This document shows, one piece after another, positions 1 through 9,431 of a stretch of DNA of 64,000 bases (within the stretch, counting starts at the first letter, position 1; each line of letters starts with the position of its first letter). The position numbers and the translations under genes were made by a program. The DNA comes from Luteibacter jiangsuensis. Lineage in GTDB: Bacteria; Pseudomonadota; Gammaproteobacteria; Xanthomonadales; Rhodanobacteraceae. Location: the NCBI RefSeq assembly GCF_030812295.1, contig NZ_JAUSSK010000002.1:372001-436000 (forward strand), given 5' to 3'. The notes under the pieces were generated by a model. The model made no database searches. It was not told the origin of the DNA and saw only the letters and a program-made list of their open reading frames with translations.

Positions 1-717
1 GCCGATATACGGCGAGATGAGCCGTACGTTCTCCTTCGGAATGCCCAGCGTGATTGCGACGTCGCCACGCCCCCAGTCGATCATCTGGTTCGCGGTCCAC
101 AAGGTGAGCTTGTCGCCTTCCCACGCCGCGATGGAGGCATGCGGTTCCATCATCGCGTGCGAGTGGTCCGGCGTGGTGTACATGGCGTCGAGTTTCACCG
201 CCGAGGCCGCGAAGCCCGCGGCGAAATCGCCCACGGCGGTATCCGACTTACCCCTGTCCGGCTTTCTAGCTGAATCCTTCGCCGCGGCGAGATCGAACTT
301 GCCGGGGCTGCGCGCGTAATCCACGCGCACCAGCTGTGCCGCGGCGCGGGCCTGCTCGAAGGTTTCCGCGACCACCACCGCGACGGCCTGGTGGTAGTGC
401 TCGATCTCCGGGCCGCCGAGCAAGCGCGCCGTATTGAACTTGCCCTTGTCCAGCTTGCCCGCCGTCTTCGCGGTGACGATCGCCAGCACGCCGGGCGCGC
501 GTTGCGCACGGGTGAGGTCGATCGAGACGATGCGGCCCTTGGCGATGGACGAGCCAACGACATAGCCATAGGCGTGATGGGGAACGGCTTCGTGCTGTTC
601 GTACGCGTAATGCGCGGTGCCCGTGGTCTTGAACGGTCCGTCGATGCGGTCGACCGGCTGGCCGACGACCTTCAGGCGATCGATCGGATTGGTGGTGGCG
701 GGAGTGTCGAATTTCAT
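1..717 (-). CDS. paoC: Periplasmic aldehyde oxidoreductase, molybdenum-binding subunit (PaoC/YagR-like), partial
   Basis: Only the first 239 codons are present; the gene runs off the left edge. The start ([19 protein letters not shown]) and the stretch [20 protein letters not shown] match my recollection of E. coli PaoC closely. In that family this subunit holds the molybdopterin cytosine dinucleotide cofactor and oxidises aromatic and other aldehydes to acids in the periplasm. The ATG overlaps the stop of the FAD-subunit gene by four bases (ATGA), so paoA-paoB-paoC is a translationally coupled operon. The catalytic residues lie outside the window and cannot be checked. Identification is strong; substrate is unknown. 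Confidence 0.93.
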   Translation of the reverse strand, partial: MKFDTPATTNPIDRLKVVGQPVDRIDGPFKTTGTAHYAYEQHEAVPHHAYGYVVGSSIAKGRIVSIDLTRAQRAPGVLAIVTAKTAGKLDKGKFNTARLLGGPEIEHYHQAVAVVVAETFEQARAAAQLVRVDYARSPGKFDLAAAKDSARKPDRGKSDTAVGDFAAGFAASAVKLDAMYTTPDHSHAMMEPHASIAAWEGDKLTLWTANQMIDWGRGDVAITLGIPKENVRLISPYIG

Positions 718-1673
718 GCCTTCGCCTCCTTCGCTTCGGCGAGGCTCGCCGCGATGGTCCGCTCGACCAGCGTGACTTTGAATGCGTTGCCTTCGGTGGG
801 TTGCGCACCGGCGAGCAGCCGCGTCGCGACCGCCTTGGCCCCCTTCGGGAATTCGGTTTCAGCCGCCTCCACCCGCCATGGCTTGTGCGCCACGCCGCCG
901 AGCGCCACGCGGCCACTGCCATCGGGCTGCACGATCATGGCGACCGATACCAGGGCGAACGCATAGGACGCGCGGTCGCGAACCTTGTGATAGAGCTGCG
1001 TGCCACCGACGGGCCTGGGCAAGGTGACGGCGGTGATCAGCTCGCCCGGCGCCAGGACGTTTTCGATGTGTGGCGTGTTGCCGGGCAACGTGTGGAAATC
1101 CGCGATGGGGATGCGGCGCGTGCTGCCATCCGGACGCACGGTTTCCACCGTGGCATCGAGCGCACGCATGGCCACGGCCATGTCGCTGGGATGTACGGCG
1201 ATGCACGACTTGCTCGCCCCCACGATCGCGTGCTGCCGGCTGAAGCCGCCGATCGCCGCGCAGCCGCTGCCGGGCAAGCGCTTGTTGCAGGCCTGATTGG
1301 TGTCGTAGAAGTAGGGGCAGCGCGTGCGCTGGAGCAGGTTGCCGCCGGTGGTGGCCTTGTTGCGCAACTGGCCGGAGGCGCCGGCGAGCAAGGCGCGAGA
1401 GAGCAAGGGATAGTCACGCCTGATCCTCGCGTCGGCCGCCAGGTCGGTGTTGCGGACCATGGCACCGAGTCGCAGGCCGCCCTCGTCGGTCGGCTCGATG
1501 GTGTCGAGGTCCAGGCCATTGACGTCGATCAGGTGCGCCGGCTCCTCGACGCCGATCTTCATCAGGTCGAGGAGGTTCGTTCCGCCCGCGATGAACTTCG
1601 CTCCGGGAACACGCGCCGCCGCGGACGCGGCGGCGGCCGGGGTAGTGGCACGCTCGTAGGTAAACGGCTTCAT
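714..1673 (-). CDS. paoB: Aldehyde oxidoreductase FAD-binding subunit (PaoB/YagS-like)
   Basis: 319 residues, close to the length of E. coli PaoB. It starts [19 protein letters not shown] and has the FAD-binding loop [14 protein letters not shown] near residue 26, followed by the [11 protein letters not shown] segment. A four-cysteine-type insertion around residues 118-137 ([20 protein letters not shown]) resembles the extra [4Fe-4S] cluster site described for PaoB. The subunit passes electrons between the molybdenum subunit and the iron-sulfur subunit. The gene overlaps both neighbours by four bases, so the three subunits should be made in equal amounts. Confidence 0.94.
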   Translation of the reverse strand: MKPFTYERATTPAAAASAAARVPGAKFIAGGTNLLDLMKIGVEEPAHLIDVNGLDLDTIEPTDEGGLRLGAMVRNTDLAADARIRRDYPLLSRALLAGASGQLRNKATTGGNLLQRTRCPYFYDTNQACNKRLPGSGCAAIGGFSRQHAIVGASKSCIAVHPSDMAVAMRALDATVETVRPDGSTRRIPIADFHTLPGNTPHIENVLAPGELITAVTLPRPVGGTQLYHKVRDRASYAFALVSVAMIVQPDGSGRVALGGVAHKPWRVEAAETEFPKGAKAVATRLLAGAQPTEGNAFKVTLVERTIAASLAEAKEAKA

Positions 1674-2311
1674 GCCTTCACCCCCGCCACTTCGGCGATC
1701 GCTTCCTGGATATTGGAGTACGCACCGCAGCGGCAGATGTTGCCGCTCATCCGCTCACGCAATTCGATGGGGTTTATCCGGGCCTTCGCCGTCAGGTCGC
1801 CCGTGACGTGACTGGGAATGTCGTCGCGGATCTCGTCGAGGACCGCCACGGCCGAGCAGATCTGCCCTGGCGTGCAATAGCCGCACTGGTACCCATCGTG
1901 CTTGATGAAGGCGGCCTGCATCGGATGAAGGCGCGCGGGCGTGCCCAGGCCCTCGATGGTGGTGACCTTCGCACCCTCATGCATCACCGCCAGGGTGAGG
2001 CAACTATTGATGCGGCGGCCGTCGACGATAACGGTACAGGCGCCGCACTGACCATGGTCGCAACCCTTCTTCGTACCGGTGAGGTGCATGTGCTCGCGCA
2101 ACGCGTCGAGCAGGGTCGTCCGGGTGTCGAGATCCAGTTCCTGCGCCCTGCCGTTGACCTCCAGGGCGACCTTGGCGGTGACGGGCGAGCGTATGCCGTC
2201 CTTTGCGGCGGTGGCGGCGACGAGTCCTGGCACGGCTAGGGCGGTCGCCGAGACCGCTCCCATTTTCAGGACTTCGCGGCGCGTGAATTTCCAGTCGTTC
2301 GACGGATCCAT
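1670..2311 (-). CDS. paoA: Aldehyde oxidoreductase 2Fe-2S subunit with Tat signal (PaoA/YagT-like)
   Basis: 213 residues. The N-terminus carries a twin-arginine signal ([20 protein letters not shown]), so the folded PaoABC complex is probably exported by Tat through this subunit. The plant-type [2Fe-2S] domain has [15 protein letters not shown], with a further Cys in [10 protein letters not shown]. The helical second cluster domain has [11 protein letters not shown] and NICRCGAY. It is the first gene of the operon. A possible operator lies upstream: two AGATCT hexamers at 2399-2404 and 2415-2420. A MobA-like cytidylyltransferase about 14 kb away could supply the cofactor. Confidence 0.94.
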   Translation of the reverse strand: MDPSNDWKFTRREVLKMGAVSATALAVPGLVAATAAKDGIRSPVTAKVALEVNGRAQELDLDTRTTLLDALREHMHLTGTKKGCDHGQCGACTVIVDGRRINSCLTLAVMHEGAKVTTIEGLGTPARLHPMQAAFIKHDGYQCGYCTPGQICSAVAVLDEIRDDIPSHVTGDLTAKARINPIELRERMSGNICRCGAYSNIQEAIAEVAGVKA

Positions 2312-2786
2312 GGGTCGGTCCTCAGCGCTGTTGGGGTATGCCTGGACAGGCGGCCGGGGCTAGCCAGCCGAGGGTAGGCCATTCGCGGCTGGGTTTGTAG
2401 ATCTCGAATCCGCAAGATCTCATATCGATAATTCATGAATGAGGTTGCCGAGATACGCACCCCCGCGGCGAACCTGGTCCAACGGTATAGGCACGCCACC
2501 CGGGGGGATCGTGGCGGCTTATCAACATGCCCTGGTCTCCCTCGGGCCAAGCGTTCGATGTCGAGCCAGCGTCATTGTTGCAACGCGCTGGTCGGTACAT
2601 TGCGCCTGCACACGGCGCATACGCCGCCTGCCGTCGGTTTGTTCCCAGACCGTGGTGAAATCCGCCTGGCCGTCCGCGGCGCGAACCTGACTCACGAAGA
2701 ACGTCTCGAGAGTCACGAGGCGGTCATCCATTGGCCCCGTGACCGGGGTTCCCGGCCACGGGGCCAACCCTATCGGCCGCCTGTTC
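2312..2786. other. Intergenic region between paoA and the OmpA-like gene
   Basis: 475 bases without a convincing gene. The paoA-proximal side is AT-rich (around 2395-2440) and holds the AGATCT pair, so it is probably the pao promoter. The distal side holds a strong hairpin. A minus-strand reading frame from 2767 to 2522 (81 codons) has a stretch DGQADFTTVWEQTDGRR faintly like SnoaL/NTF2-type proteins. It begins inside the hairpin and lacks a ribosome site, so at most it is a decayed remnant. Confidence 0.5.
2731..2767 (-). terminator. Long GC-rich hairpin after the OmpA-like gene
   Basis: Perfect 11-bp arms (TTGGCCCCGTG and CACGGGGCCAA) enclose a second stem CCGGG/CCCGG with a GTT loop and one A-C mismatch. 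It lies 20 bases beyond the stop of the OmpA-like gene. There is no T-run after it on the minus strand, so it may stabilise the 3' end rather than terminate alone. Confidence 0.55.
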
Positions 2787-3641
2787 CTACTCGACGCCAG
2801 TCACCCAAACCTCCACCCGGCGATTCGGTGCCAGGCATGCGATCAACTGTCCGTGGGCTGCCTCCTCGCAACCCTTCACCGGATCGGCCTCGCCCAGGCC
2901 CTCCGCGGTCACGCGATCGGCGGGGATGCCCTGTGCCACCAGGTAACCCTTCACCGCCTCCGCACGGCGTTGCGACAAGGTGCGGTTGTAGGCGTCGCTA
3001 CCGAGACGATCGGTATAGCCGACGATGCGCACGGATCGCAGCGTGTCGCCCTGGTCACGCAACGCCCTGGCCATCTCGTCCAGGCTGCCCTTGCCGGCTG
3101 GCGCCAACTCGGCGCTGTCGAACGCGAAGAGTGCATCGGCGGACAGTACGCGAGGCTTGCGTGCCGCGACCGGCGCGGGGGCTACCGGTACGGGAGCGGG
3201 CGCCGCGTCCTTCAGCAAGTCGGCACACGCCTCGGGTTTCCAGTAGAAGCTGCGAGCCAGCTTGTCGTCGTCGAACAACACCTTGTACTGGCACACGGTC
3301 ACTTCGTCGCTGCCGGGCTTGCGGAAGTTGAACACGTAGTTCCATTCCCTCACGCCCCAGATGCCTTCGCTGAAGTGCGGGTATCCGATCAAGTCGGACA
3401 CCTGCTGCTTATTGAGCCCGGATCTCATCAGCCGCAAGTTCGACAGGTTGGGAAACGTGCCTCCCTTGTGCATGGGCGTGACCTCGCCCACCGCGGGCCA
3501 CACCACTTCGCCTGCCGAACGGCCGTCCTTCGCCACGTCGTGGCTGATGTTTCCACAGGCCGCCAGTGCCAGTGCAAGCGAGACCACGGAGATGCCTTTC
3601 AACGATGCGCGCATGTTCTTGATTCCTTCGATAGCATTCAT
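2787..3641 (-). CDS. TpgA-like lipoprotein: BamE-like domain plus OmpA peptidoglycan-binding domain
   Basis: 284 residues. I chose the ATG at 3641 because GAGGAG precedes it by eight bases; an ATG at 3659 would overlap the adhesin stop and has no such site. The signal ends in a lipobox (LALAAC-G). The middle (about residues 35-150) has the LRLMRSGLNKQQVSDLIGYPH pattern of SmpA/OmlA (BamE) folds. The end is an OmpA domain: LFAFDSAELAPAGKGSL, then VRIVGYTDRLGSDAYNRTLS and RRAEAVKGYL. This architecture directly downstream of a trimeric autotransporter matches TpgA of Acinetobacter, which helps such adhesins reach or stay in the outer membrane. Co-transcription is likely because only 11 bases separate the genes. 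Confidence 0.85.
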   Translation of the reverse strand: MNAIEGIKNMRASLKGISVVSLALALAACGNISHDVAKDGRSAGEVVWPAVGEVTPMHKGGTFPNLSNLRLMRSGLNKQQVSDLIGYPHFSEGIWGVREWNYVFNFRKPGSDEVTVCQYKVLFDDDKLARSFYWKPEACADLLKDAAPAPVPVAPAPVAARKPRVLSADALFAFDSAELAPAGKGSLDEMARALRDQGDTLRSVRIVGYTDRLGSDAYNRTLSQRRAEAVKGYLVAQGIPADRVTAEGLGEADPVKGCEEAAHGQLIACLAPNRRVEVWVTGVE

Positions 3642-3652
3642 GGGTTCGCTCC

Positions 3653-6600
3653 TCACCACACCACGCCCGCGCCGATGCCCGCGCCGGCATCGCCGCGCGA
3701 GTTCGTCGTGGCATTGAGCTTCATGATGTAGCGTCCGCTTTCCGTGATCGTCGACATGCCGACGGCGATGCCGGTCTCGCCGTGGAAACTGCCGACCGCC
3801 ACCGCCGCCGCGTTCTGGTTCGGCTGGTAGGCCTGCGGCAGGCTGGCCATGGCCATCGCCGAGGCGATGCCCGCGTTGGCGCGGTTGCCGATGCGATTGA
3901 GTTCCTGGTCCACGCTCTGGAAGCGCTGGTCGACGTAGCTCTTGGTCCAGTTCTTCGCGCTCTCGATCGCCTGGTCCAACTGGCCCACGTTCACCGCGTC
4001 GGTGCTGTTCACACCGGCAGCCACGTTGGTGACGGTGCGCTCGTTGCCTACCGAACCCACGGAAACGGTGTTGGATTGATTGGCCACCGAGCCCGCACCG
4101 ATGGCGACGCTGTTGTCGCCCGTGGCGGAGGAGCCCGCGCCGATCGCCGTGCTGTTGTCGCCCGTGGCGGTCGAGGCCGTGTTGTTGTCGCCGCTGTTCT
4201 GGTAGGTATTGTTGGTGGTGCTGCCACCGCCTCCGGCCGGGAAGTTGTTGACGGCGTTGGACAGGTTGATGATCTGCGAGCCGAGCAACTCCAGCGTCTG
4301 GTTGGTCGCGTACAGCTGCGAGCCGTTGATCGCGTCCGTGCTGCTGCCACTGATCCGGCCGGCCGCCAGGTTGGTGATCGTGCGCTCGGCGCCCAACGCA
4401 CCCACGCTCACCGTCGAGCCCGGCGTCGTGCCCGCGAAAGCATAGGTGGTGCCGTTGAGCGTGGTGCTCGCCGTACCCACCGCCGCATCCGTCGACGAAC
4501 CCGAACCCAGGGCCACGCTACCGGCGAACGCCGCCTGCGACCCCGCGCCCAGGGCCAACGCCTGGATGCCGTTCGATACCGCATTGGTGCCCAGCGCCAC
4601 GCCGTCGGCAAGGTTCACCGTCGCGTTCTGGCCGATCGCCGTGCCGCCCGGCGCCGTCTGCTGCACGATCGCGCCGTTGCCCATGCCGATGCCGTTGTTG
4701 CCGTTCACCGTGGTCTGCGGACCGATCGCCACCGACTCGGCACCTGCCGCCAACGAATCGGAAGCGGTCGAATTGGCATGGAAGTACTTGATCGGCGTCA
4801 CCGAGAACGAGCTCATGGCGCCCTTCAGCTGACGCAACGACACCGCGTCCTGGTCTTGCGTACCGTCCGCCAGGTTGGTGATCTGGCGGAAGTCCGTGGC
4901 GTTACCCACCGATACCGCGCCAAGCAGGGTGCGATCCGTGGTGTTGTACGGAATCACATTGGTGCCGACGAGAATCGAGCCGGATGTGGGAGCGATCGCG
5001 CGATTCGACACGGCGCCCGACCCCAGCGCGACACCGCCCAGCACGGAGACACCGGTGCCCTGGCCCAGGGCTGTCGCGTTGTCCGCGGTTGCCGTCGCCC
5101 CGACACCCGCCGCCAGTGCATTGATGCCGGTTGCGCCGTCGTTGGCGTAGTTACCGCCCTGCGTGCCGTTGTCATTGACGCTGTAGTAGTGGATGGCGTT
5201 GGCGGCCACCGTGTCGTTCAACGTTTCCAGTGCCTGGTTCGTGGCGAACAGCTGCGAACCGTTGATCGCATCCGTGCTGTTGCCGTTCACCTGTCCTGCC
5301 GCGACGTTGGTGACGGTGCGCTCCGCACCCACGGCGCCGACGCTCACCGTGCTGCCGGGCGTGGTACCGGCGTAGGCATAGGTGTTGCCAGCGATGGTTC
5401 CACTGGCGGTCTGGACCACCGTTCCCGTGGTGCTACCCGCGCCCAAGGCCACGTCACCCACGTTGGCACCGGCGGTGGCACCGTTGCCGATCGATACGGC
5501 GTTTTCCGTGTTCGCGGTCGATACCGGCCCGATCGCCACGCTGTTCAATCCATTCGGCAGGGAATCGGCCAGGTTGGAGTTGGCGTGGAAGTACTTGATG
5601 CCGCCAGTATCGATCTGGTTGAAGATCTGCTGCAGCGAGCTGTACGTGTTGCCACCGTACGTGATGCTGGTGTTGATCGTGCCGGTGGCCGGATCGTAGG
5701 TGGTGCCGCCGCCGATCGTCGTGGCGATGGTGTCCCCCAGGTTCGTTACCGTGTTGCCGAGGTTGGTGACGCTGGTACCCACCGTGCCGATCGCCTGGTT
5801 GGCCGCGAACAGCTGCGACCCATTGATGGCATCGGTGCTGCCACCGTCGACACGGCCCGCCGCCACGTTGGTGATGGTCCGCTCCGCGCCGACCGCGCCC
5901 ACGCTCACCGTCGAACCCGGTGTCGTGCCTGCGAAGGCGTAGGTGGTGCCGTTGATCACCGCATTGGCGGTACCCACCGCCGCATCCGTCGACGAACCCG
6001 AACCCAGTGCCACGCTGCCGGCGAACGCCGCCTGCGAACCCGCGCCCAGGGCCAACGCCTGGATACCGTTCGACACCGCATTGGTGCCCAGCGCCACGCC
6101 ATCGGCGAGGTTCACCGTCGCGTTCTGGCCGATCGCGGTACCGCCCGGTGCGGTCTGCTGCACGATCGCGCCGTTGCCCATGCCGATGCCGTTGTCACCG
6201 TTCACCGTGGTCTGCGGGCCGATCGCGACGGACTCCGCACCGATGGCCGCCGAGTCGGTGGCGGTGGAATTGGCGTGGAAGTACTTGATCGGCGTCACCG
6301 AGAATGAGCTCATGGCGCCCTTCAACTGGCGCAAGGTCACCGCGTCCTGATCCTCCGTGCCGTCCGCCACGTTGGTGATCTGGCGGAAATCGGTGGCGTT
6401 ACCCACGGATACCGAGCCGAGCAGGTTACGGTCGGTCGTGTTGTAAGGGATGACGTTGGTGCCGACCAGGATCGAACCGGAGGCGGGAGCGATCGCGCGA
6501 TCGGATACCGCGCCGGAACCCAGCGCCACGCCGCCGAGCACGGACACGCCGGTGCCCTGGCCCAAGGCGGTTGCGTTATCGGCGGTGGCCGTGGCGCCGA

Positions 6601-8806
6601 TACCCGCCGCCAGGGCGTTGAGGCCGCTGGCGCCGTCGTTGGCATAGTTCGCTCCCGGCGTGCCGTTATCGTTGACGCTGTAGTAATGCACGGCGCCCGC
6701 GGTCACATCACCACCGATCTGGTTGAAGATCTGCTGCAGCGAGCTGTAGGTATTGCCGCCGTAGGAGACGCTGGTGGTGATATTGCCCGTGCTCGGGTCG
6801 TAGGTCGTACCGCCACCGATCGTCGTGGCGATGGTGTTCCCCAGGTTCGTCACCGTGTCGCCGAGGTTGGTGACACTCGTGCCCAACGTTCCGACCGCCT
6901 GGTTGGTCGCGAACAGCTGCGATCCATTGATGGCATCGGTGCTGCCGCCGTCGATGCGGCCCGCCGCCACATTGGTGATGGTGCGCTCCGCACCCGTGGC
7001 ACCGACGCTCACCGTGCTTCCCGGCGTCGTGCCCGCGAAGGCATAGACGGTACCGTTGATGGTGGCGCCCGTCGTGCCCACCGCCGTGTCGGTGGTCGAC
7101 CCCGAGCCCAGCGCGACGTCGTTCGCGTTGTTCGCCGTGGCCGTGTTGCCGAAAGCCACCGAGCCGGCACCGAGTGCGCTGCTGGTGTTGCCCAGGGCCA
7201 CGGAGCCAACACCTTGGGCGTTGTTGCCGTTACCCGCCGCCACCGCGCCATCGCCGTTCGCGGTGTTGTTCGAACCGACGGTCACGGCACCATTGCCGAT
7301 GGCGGAGTTCGGATCGCCGATGGCGACCGCACCGTTACCGTTGGCGGTCTGCGCTTCACCCAAGGCGACGGCGCCGAGACCGCCGAGCACCTGCGAATTG
7401 TGACCCGCGGCGAACGAACCCGCGCCGGCACCGGCGGCGACGGTGTTCGTGTCGCCGATGGCGATGGTGGATGCCGCCAGTGCCTGCGATGACGTGCCGA
7501 CCGCCACGCTGTTGTTGCCCGAGGCAGTGCTCACGCGACCCAGCGCCACCGCGTTCGTCGCCGTCGCCGAACTGCTGCCCAGGGCGGTGCTGTTCGTACC
7601 CGAGGCCAGCGTGAAGTTACCTATGCCGACGGCCCCCACGCCGCTGGCGGTGACGTCGATACCTACGGCGATCGCGTTGTTCGCCGTGGCGCCGCTACCG
7701 GCGATGCCGCTGGGAAGGGCGCCCAGGTACATGGAATTGATACCGGTGGCCTTCGCCTGCCTGCCGATGGCGATGGCGTCCGCCTGGCTCGCGTTCGCCT
7801 GCAAGCCCATGCCGATGGAATAGGTGCCCGACGAATTCACATCCGTACCGATGGCGATGGCCGACTCGGCCGATGCGCCGGTCCCGGTGCTGCGGGATCC
7901 CAGGTAGATCGCATTGAGCGCGGTCGAGTAGGCCTGCCAACCGATGGCGGTCGCGTGGGAGAAAAGACTTTGCGAGGCAAGTCCTGCCGCGGTCGCTCCG
8001 TCCCCCGTGGCTACCGCGTAGGCACCCAGGGCAGTGGCTTGTCCATTGTTTGCCGAGGCGGACGTACCGAGGGCGACGGCGTTCTGCGCGCCCACCACCT
8101 TCGCCAGGCCACCGATAGCGATGCTGTAGGAGGAGTTTACGTCGACCGATGCGTTGTTTCCCATGCCGACGGCGCCCACTGCAGCGACAGTGACCACCGG
8201 GCCTATTGCCGTCGCGGCGGTTGCCGTGGCGCTCGAGTTGATACCCAAGGCGACACCTTGGCCGGCGGTCGACTCGGAGTGCGTACCGATGGCGATGGAA
8301 TTTCCGCCGGAAGCGGTAACGTCGGTGCCGACGCCGATGGCACCCGCGGCAAGCGCACCCGTGCCGCTTGCGGTACGCGCGCCGATGTAAACGGAATTGA
8401 TGGCATTGGAATAGGCTCCGAAGCCAATGGCTATTCCGTTCTGGGCATTGGAAGTCGAGCTATAGCCGAGCGCCAACGCGCCCAATACGTTGGCTCTTGC
8501 CAGCGACCCAACGGCCGTGGCCCCGATCCCGCTGGCGGCAGACGCATAGCCCATGCACGATGCGGTGCTGTTATAGGCGTTATAGGGTGCTCCAGTGCAA
8601 TCGACCGCCTGTGCCTCGGCCGACCCACTCCATCCTATCCATCCCGCCGCCATCAACAGGGTCAAGGCCATGGGAACCACACCACGCGCCGACGTTCGGC
8701 GGCTTCCTTGTCCCGAGCTGCCACCGCAGTGGCAGGTGGCTATCTCGGACGCGACCACGAGCTGGTTCAGTGCGCGGTTCCAGACTTTGCTATGTATCTT
8801 GTTCAT
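3653..8806 (-). CDS. Trimeric autotransporter adhesin (YadA/Hia-type)
   Basis: 1717 residues, a type Vc secreted adhesin that would trimerise on the cell surface. The N-terminus is an extended signal peptide (MNKIHSKVWNRALNQLVVAS) followed by a hydrophobic core and a cleavage region near GSAEAQA. A very long YadA-type head follows, made of repeats such as AIGxxA and VALGxxS. It is broken by neck motifs (TDAINGSQLFATNQ, ERTITNVAAGR) and by DAVTLRQLKGAMSS segments. The C-terminal ~85 residues form a coiled coil (RFQSVDQELNRIGNRANAGI) and the four-strand YadA anchor, ending in an aromatic residue (GAGVVW). AAAAGGAAATCGT precedes the ATG as a ribosome site. Large internal duplications are present. 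Likely target is host or abiotic surface binding; the ligand is unknown. Confidence 0.95.
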   Translation of the reverse strand: MNKIHSKVWNRALNQLVVASEIATCHCGGSSGQGSRRTSARGVVPMALTLLMAAGWIGWSGSAEAQAVDCTGAPYNAYNSTASCMGYASAASGIGATAVGSLARANVLGALALGYSSTSNAQNGIAIGFGAYSNAINSVYIGARTASGTGALAAGAIGVGTDVTASGGNSIAIGTHSESTAGQGVALGINSSATATAATAIGPVVTVAAVGAVGMGNNASVDVNSSYSIAIGGLAKVVGAQNAVALGTSASANNGQATALGAYAVATGDGATAAGLASQSLFSHATAIGWQAYSTALNAIYLGSRSTGTGASAESAIAIGTDVNSSGTYSIGMGLQANASQADAIAIGRQAKATGINSMYLGALPSGIAGSGATANNAIAVGIDVTASGVGAVGIGNFTLASGTNSTALGSSSATATNAVALGRVSTASGNNSVAVGTSSQALAASTIAIGDTNTVAAGAGAGSFAAGHNSQVLGGLGAVALGEAQTANGNGAVAIGDPNSAIGNGAVTVGSNNTANGDGAVAAGNGNNAQGVGSVALGNTSSALGAGSVAFGNTATANNANDVALGSGSTTDTAVGTTGATINGTVYAFAGTTPGSTVSVGATGAERTITNVAAGRIDGGSTDAINGSQLFATNQAVGTLGTSVTNLGDTVTNLGNTIATTIGGGTTYDPSTGNITTSVSYGGNTYSSLQQIFNQIGGDVTAGAVHYYSVNDNGTPGANYANDGASGLNALAAGIGATATADNATALGQGTGVSVLGGVALGSGAVSDRAIAPASGSILVGTNVIPYNTTDRNLLGSVSVGNATDFRQITNVADGTEDQDAVTLRQLKGAMSSFSVTPIKYFHANSTATDSAAIGAESVAIGPQTTVNGDNGIGMGNGAIVQQTAPGGTAIGQNATVNLADGVALGTNAVSNGIQALALGAGSQAAFAGSVALGSGSSTDAAVGTANAVINGTTYAFAGTTPGSTVSVGAVGAERTITNVAAGRVDGGSTDAINGSQLFAANQAIGTVGTSVTNLGNTVTNLGDTIATTIGGGTTYDPATGTINTSITYGGNTYSSLQQIFNQIDTGGIKYFHANSNLADSLPNGLNSVAIGPVSTANTENAVSIGNGATAGANVGDVALGAGSTTGTVVQTASGTIAGNTYAYAGTTPGSTVSVGAVGAERTVTNVAAGQVNGNSTDAINGSQLFATNQALETLNDTVAANAIHYYSVNDNGTQGGNYANDGATGINALAAGVGATATADNATALGQGTGVSVLGGVALGSGAVSNRAIAPTSGSILVGTNVIPYNTTDRTLLGAVSVGNATDFRQITNLADGTQDQDAVSLRQLKGAMSSFSVTPIKYFHANSTASDSLAAGAESVAIGPQTTVNGNNGIGMGNGAIVQQTAPGGTAIGQNATVNLADGVALGTNAVSNGIQALALGAGSQAAFAGSVALGSGSSTDAAVGTASTTLNGTTYAFAGTTPGSTVSVGALGAERTITNLAAGRISGSSTDAINGSQLYATNQTLELLGSQIINLSNAVNNFPAGGGGSTTNNTYQNSGDNNTASTATGDNSTAIGAGSSATGDNSVAIGAGSVANQSNTVSVGSVGNERTVTNVAAGVNSTDAVNVGQLDQAIESAKNWTKSYVDQRFQSVDQELNRIGNRANAGIASAMAMASLPQAYQPNQNAAAVAVGSFHGETGIAVGMSTITESGRYIMKLNATTNSRGDAGAGIGAGVVW
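4311..6693. repeat. Long direct repeats inside the adhesin gene (offset 1497 bp)
   Basis: About 0.88 kb at roughly 4311-5196 recurs at roughly 5808-6693 with scattered single-base differences and no frame change; the offset is 1497 bp, or 499 codons. Each copy encodes the sequence from the GSQL neck through FAGTTPGSTVSVGA, FRQITN.ADGT and NATALGQGTGVSVLGG up to HYYSVNDNGT. A shorter neck-module repeat also links about 5700-5960 with 6805-7060. Such in-frame repeats can change number by recombination. Confidence 0.9.
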
Positions 8807-9431
8807 ACGATTTCCTTTTGCATGGGCTGATGCACGGGGGAGCGTGGTTGGAAACGTGAAACGCAGGCGCGCAAAGGGCCGCGAACGCGGGAACGCGTCC
8901 GGGTAGTGGGCTTGTTTTTCTTTTTATTTACGTCCGCGCACGATCACGCGCGGACGTCATGCGTCCCGTCGAACGACGAGAAGTCTCAAGTCAGGCTTGG
9001 TCGTAATCGGCAGCGTGCCAGGGGCGGGGGATGTCGGGCCCCGATGTGGGAAAAGCCGGGATTCCCGGCTCGAGGACTGCTGGAATGGTTTCGGCCCAGG
9101 CAGCCGCCTGTCCGGAAATTCCGCTCGCTAGTCCATCTGGATGGGTACGAATTATCCATCGCGTGCGCCACTCCCCCTGCAGCTTTCTTCCATGGTTCAG
9201 CCGGCATGGATACCGGAATGTGACCCGTGGTTTTTTATAGCTCAAATACTCCTACAGGAAAGATATGCACGATCTAAATCGTGAAATCTATCTCACAAAA
9301 ACATCACGTTTTCTTGATGTCGATTTTTATGACGAAGGTGGCACGGCCGTTGCTTCGACTCGCGAGGAAGCACCGGACCGGCAGGGCGATGGAAGGGGGC
9401 AAGAAGTACAAAGCCACTTGCCCCAGGGGCG
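8807..9431. other. Leader and promoter region of the adhesin; otherwise no gene
   Basis: 625 bases with no convincing coding sequence. The adhesin-proximal part gives a long mRNA leader with a stable hairpin. The distal part (about 9225-9340) is clearly AT-rich for this genome and includes an inverted repeat CACGAT-CTAA-ATCGTG at 9268-9283, a plausible operator. Short frames here have no ribosome sites or recognisable domains. Confidence 0.5.
8930..8957 (-). promoter_or_regulatory. Hairpin in the presumed 5' leader of the adhesin mRNA
   Basis: Perfect 10-bp arms ACGTCCGCGC and GCGCGGACGT with an 8-base loop. In the minus-strand transcript it lies 124 bases before the adhesin start codon and is followed by an A-rich stretch (AAATAAAAAGAAAAAC), not a U-run. 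It is therefore not a standard terminator for the adhesin side; read on the plus strand it is preceded, not followed, by T's. A leader stability or regulatory role is inference. Confidence 0.45.

Noticed and set aside
2522-2767. An 81-codon frame between paoA and the OmpA-like gene
   Set aside because: It begins inside a strong hairpin, lacks a ribosome site, and resembles a known family only faintly; kept as a possible remnant in the gap note.
3782-6307. An 841-codon open frame on the plus strand opposite the adhesin
   Set aside because: It is the antisense of a repetitive, high-GC gene; it is Arg/His/Val-rich, has no ribosome site or domain, and the opposite strand encodes a clear trimeric autotransporter.
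4311-7600. Regularly spaced short repeats that could suggest a CRISPR array
   Set aside because: The repeats are in-frame coding units of the adhesin head with variable spacing and no palindromic repeat/spacer structure or cas genes.
8991-9245. Short frames on both strands upstream of the adhesin
   Set aside because: No ribosome sites, no domains, and overlapping alternatives in several frames.
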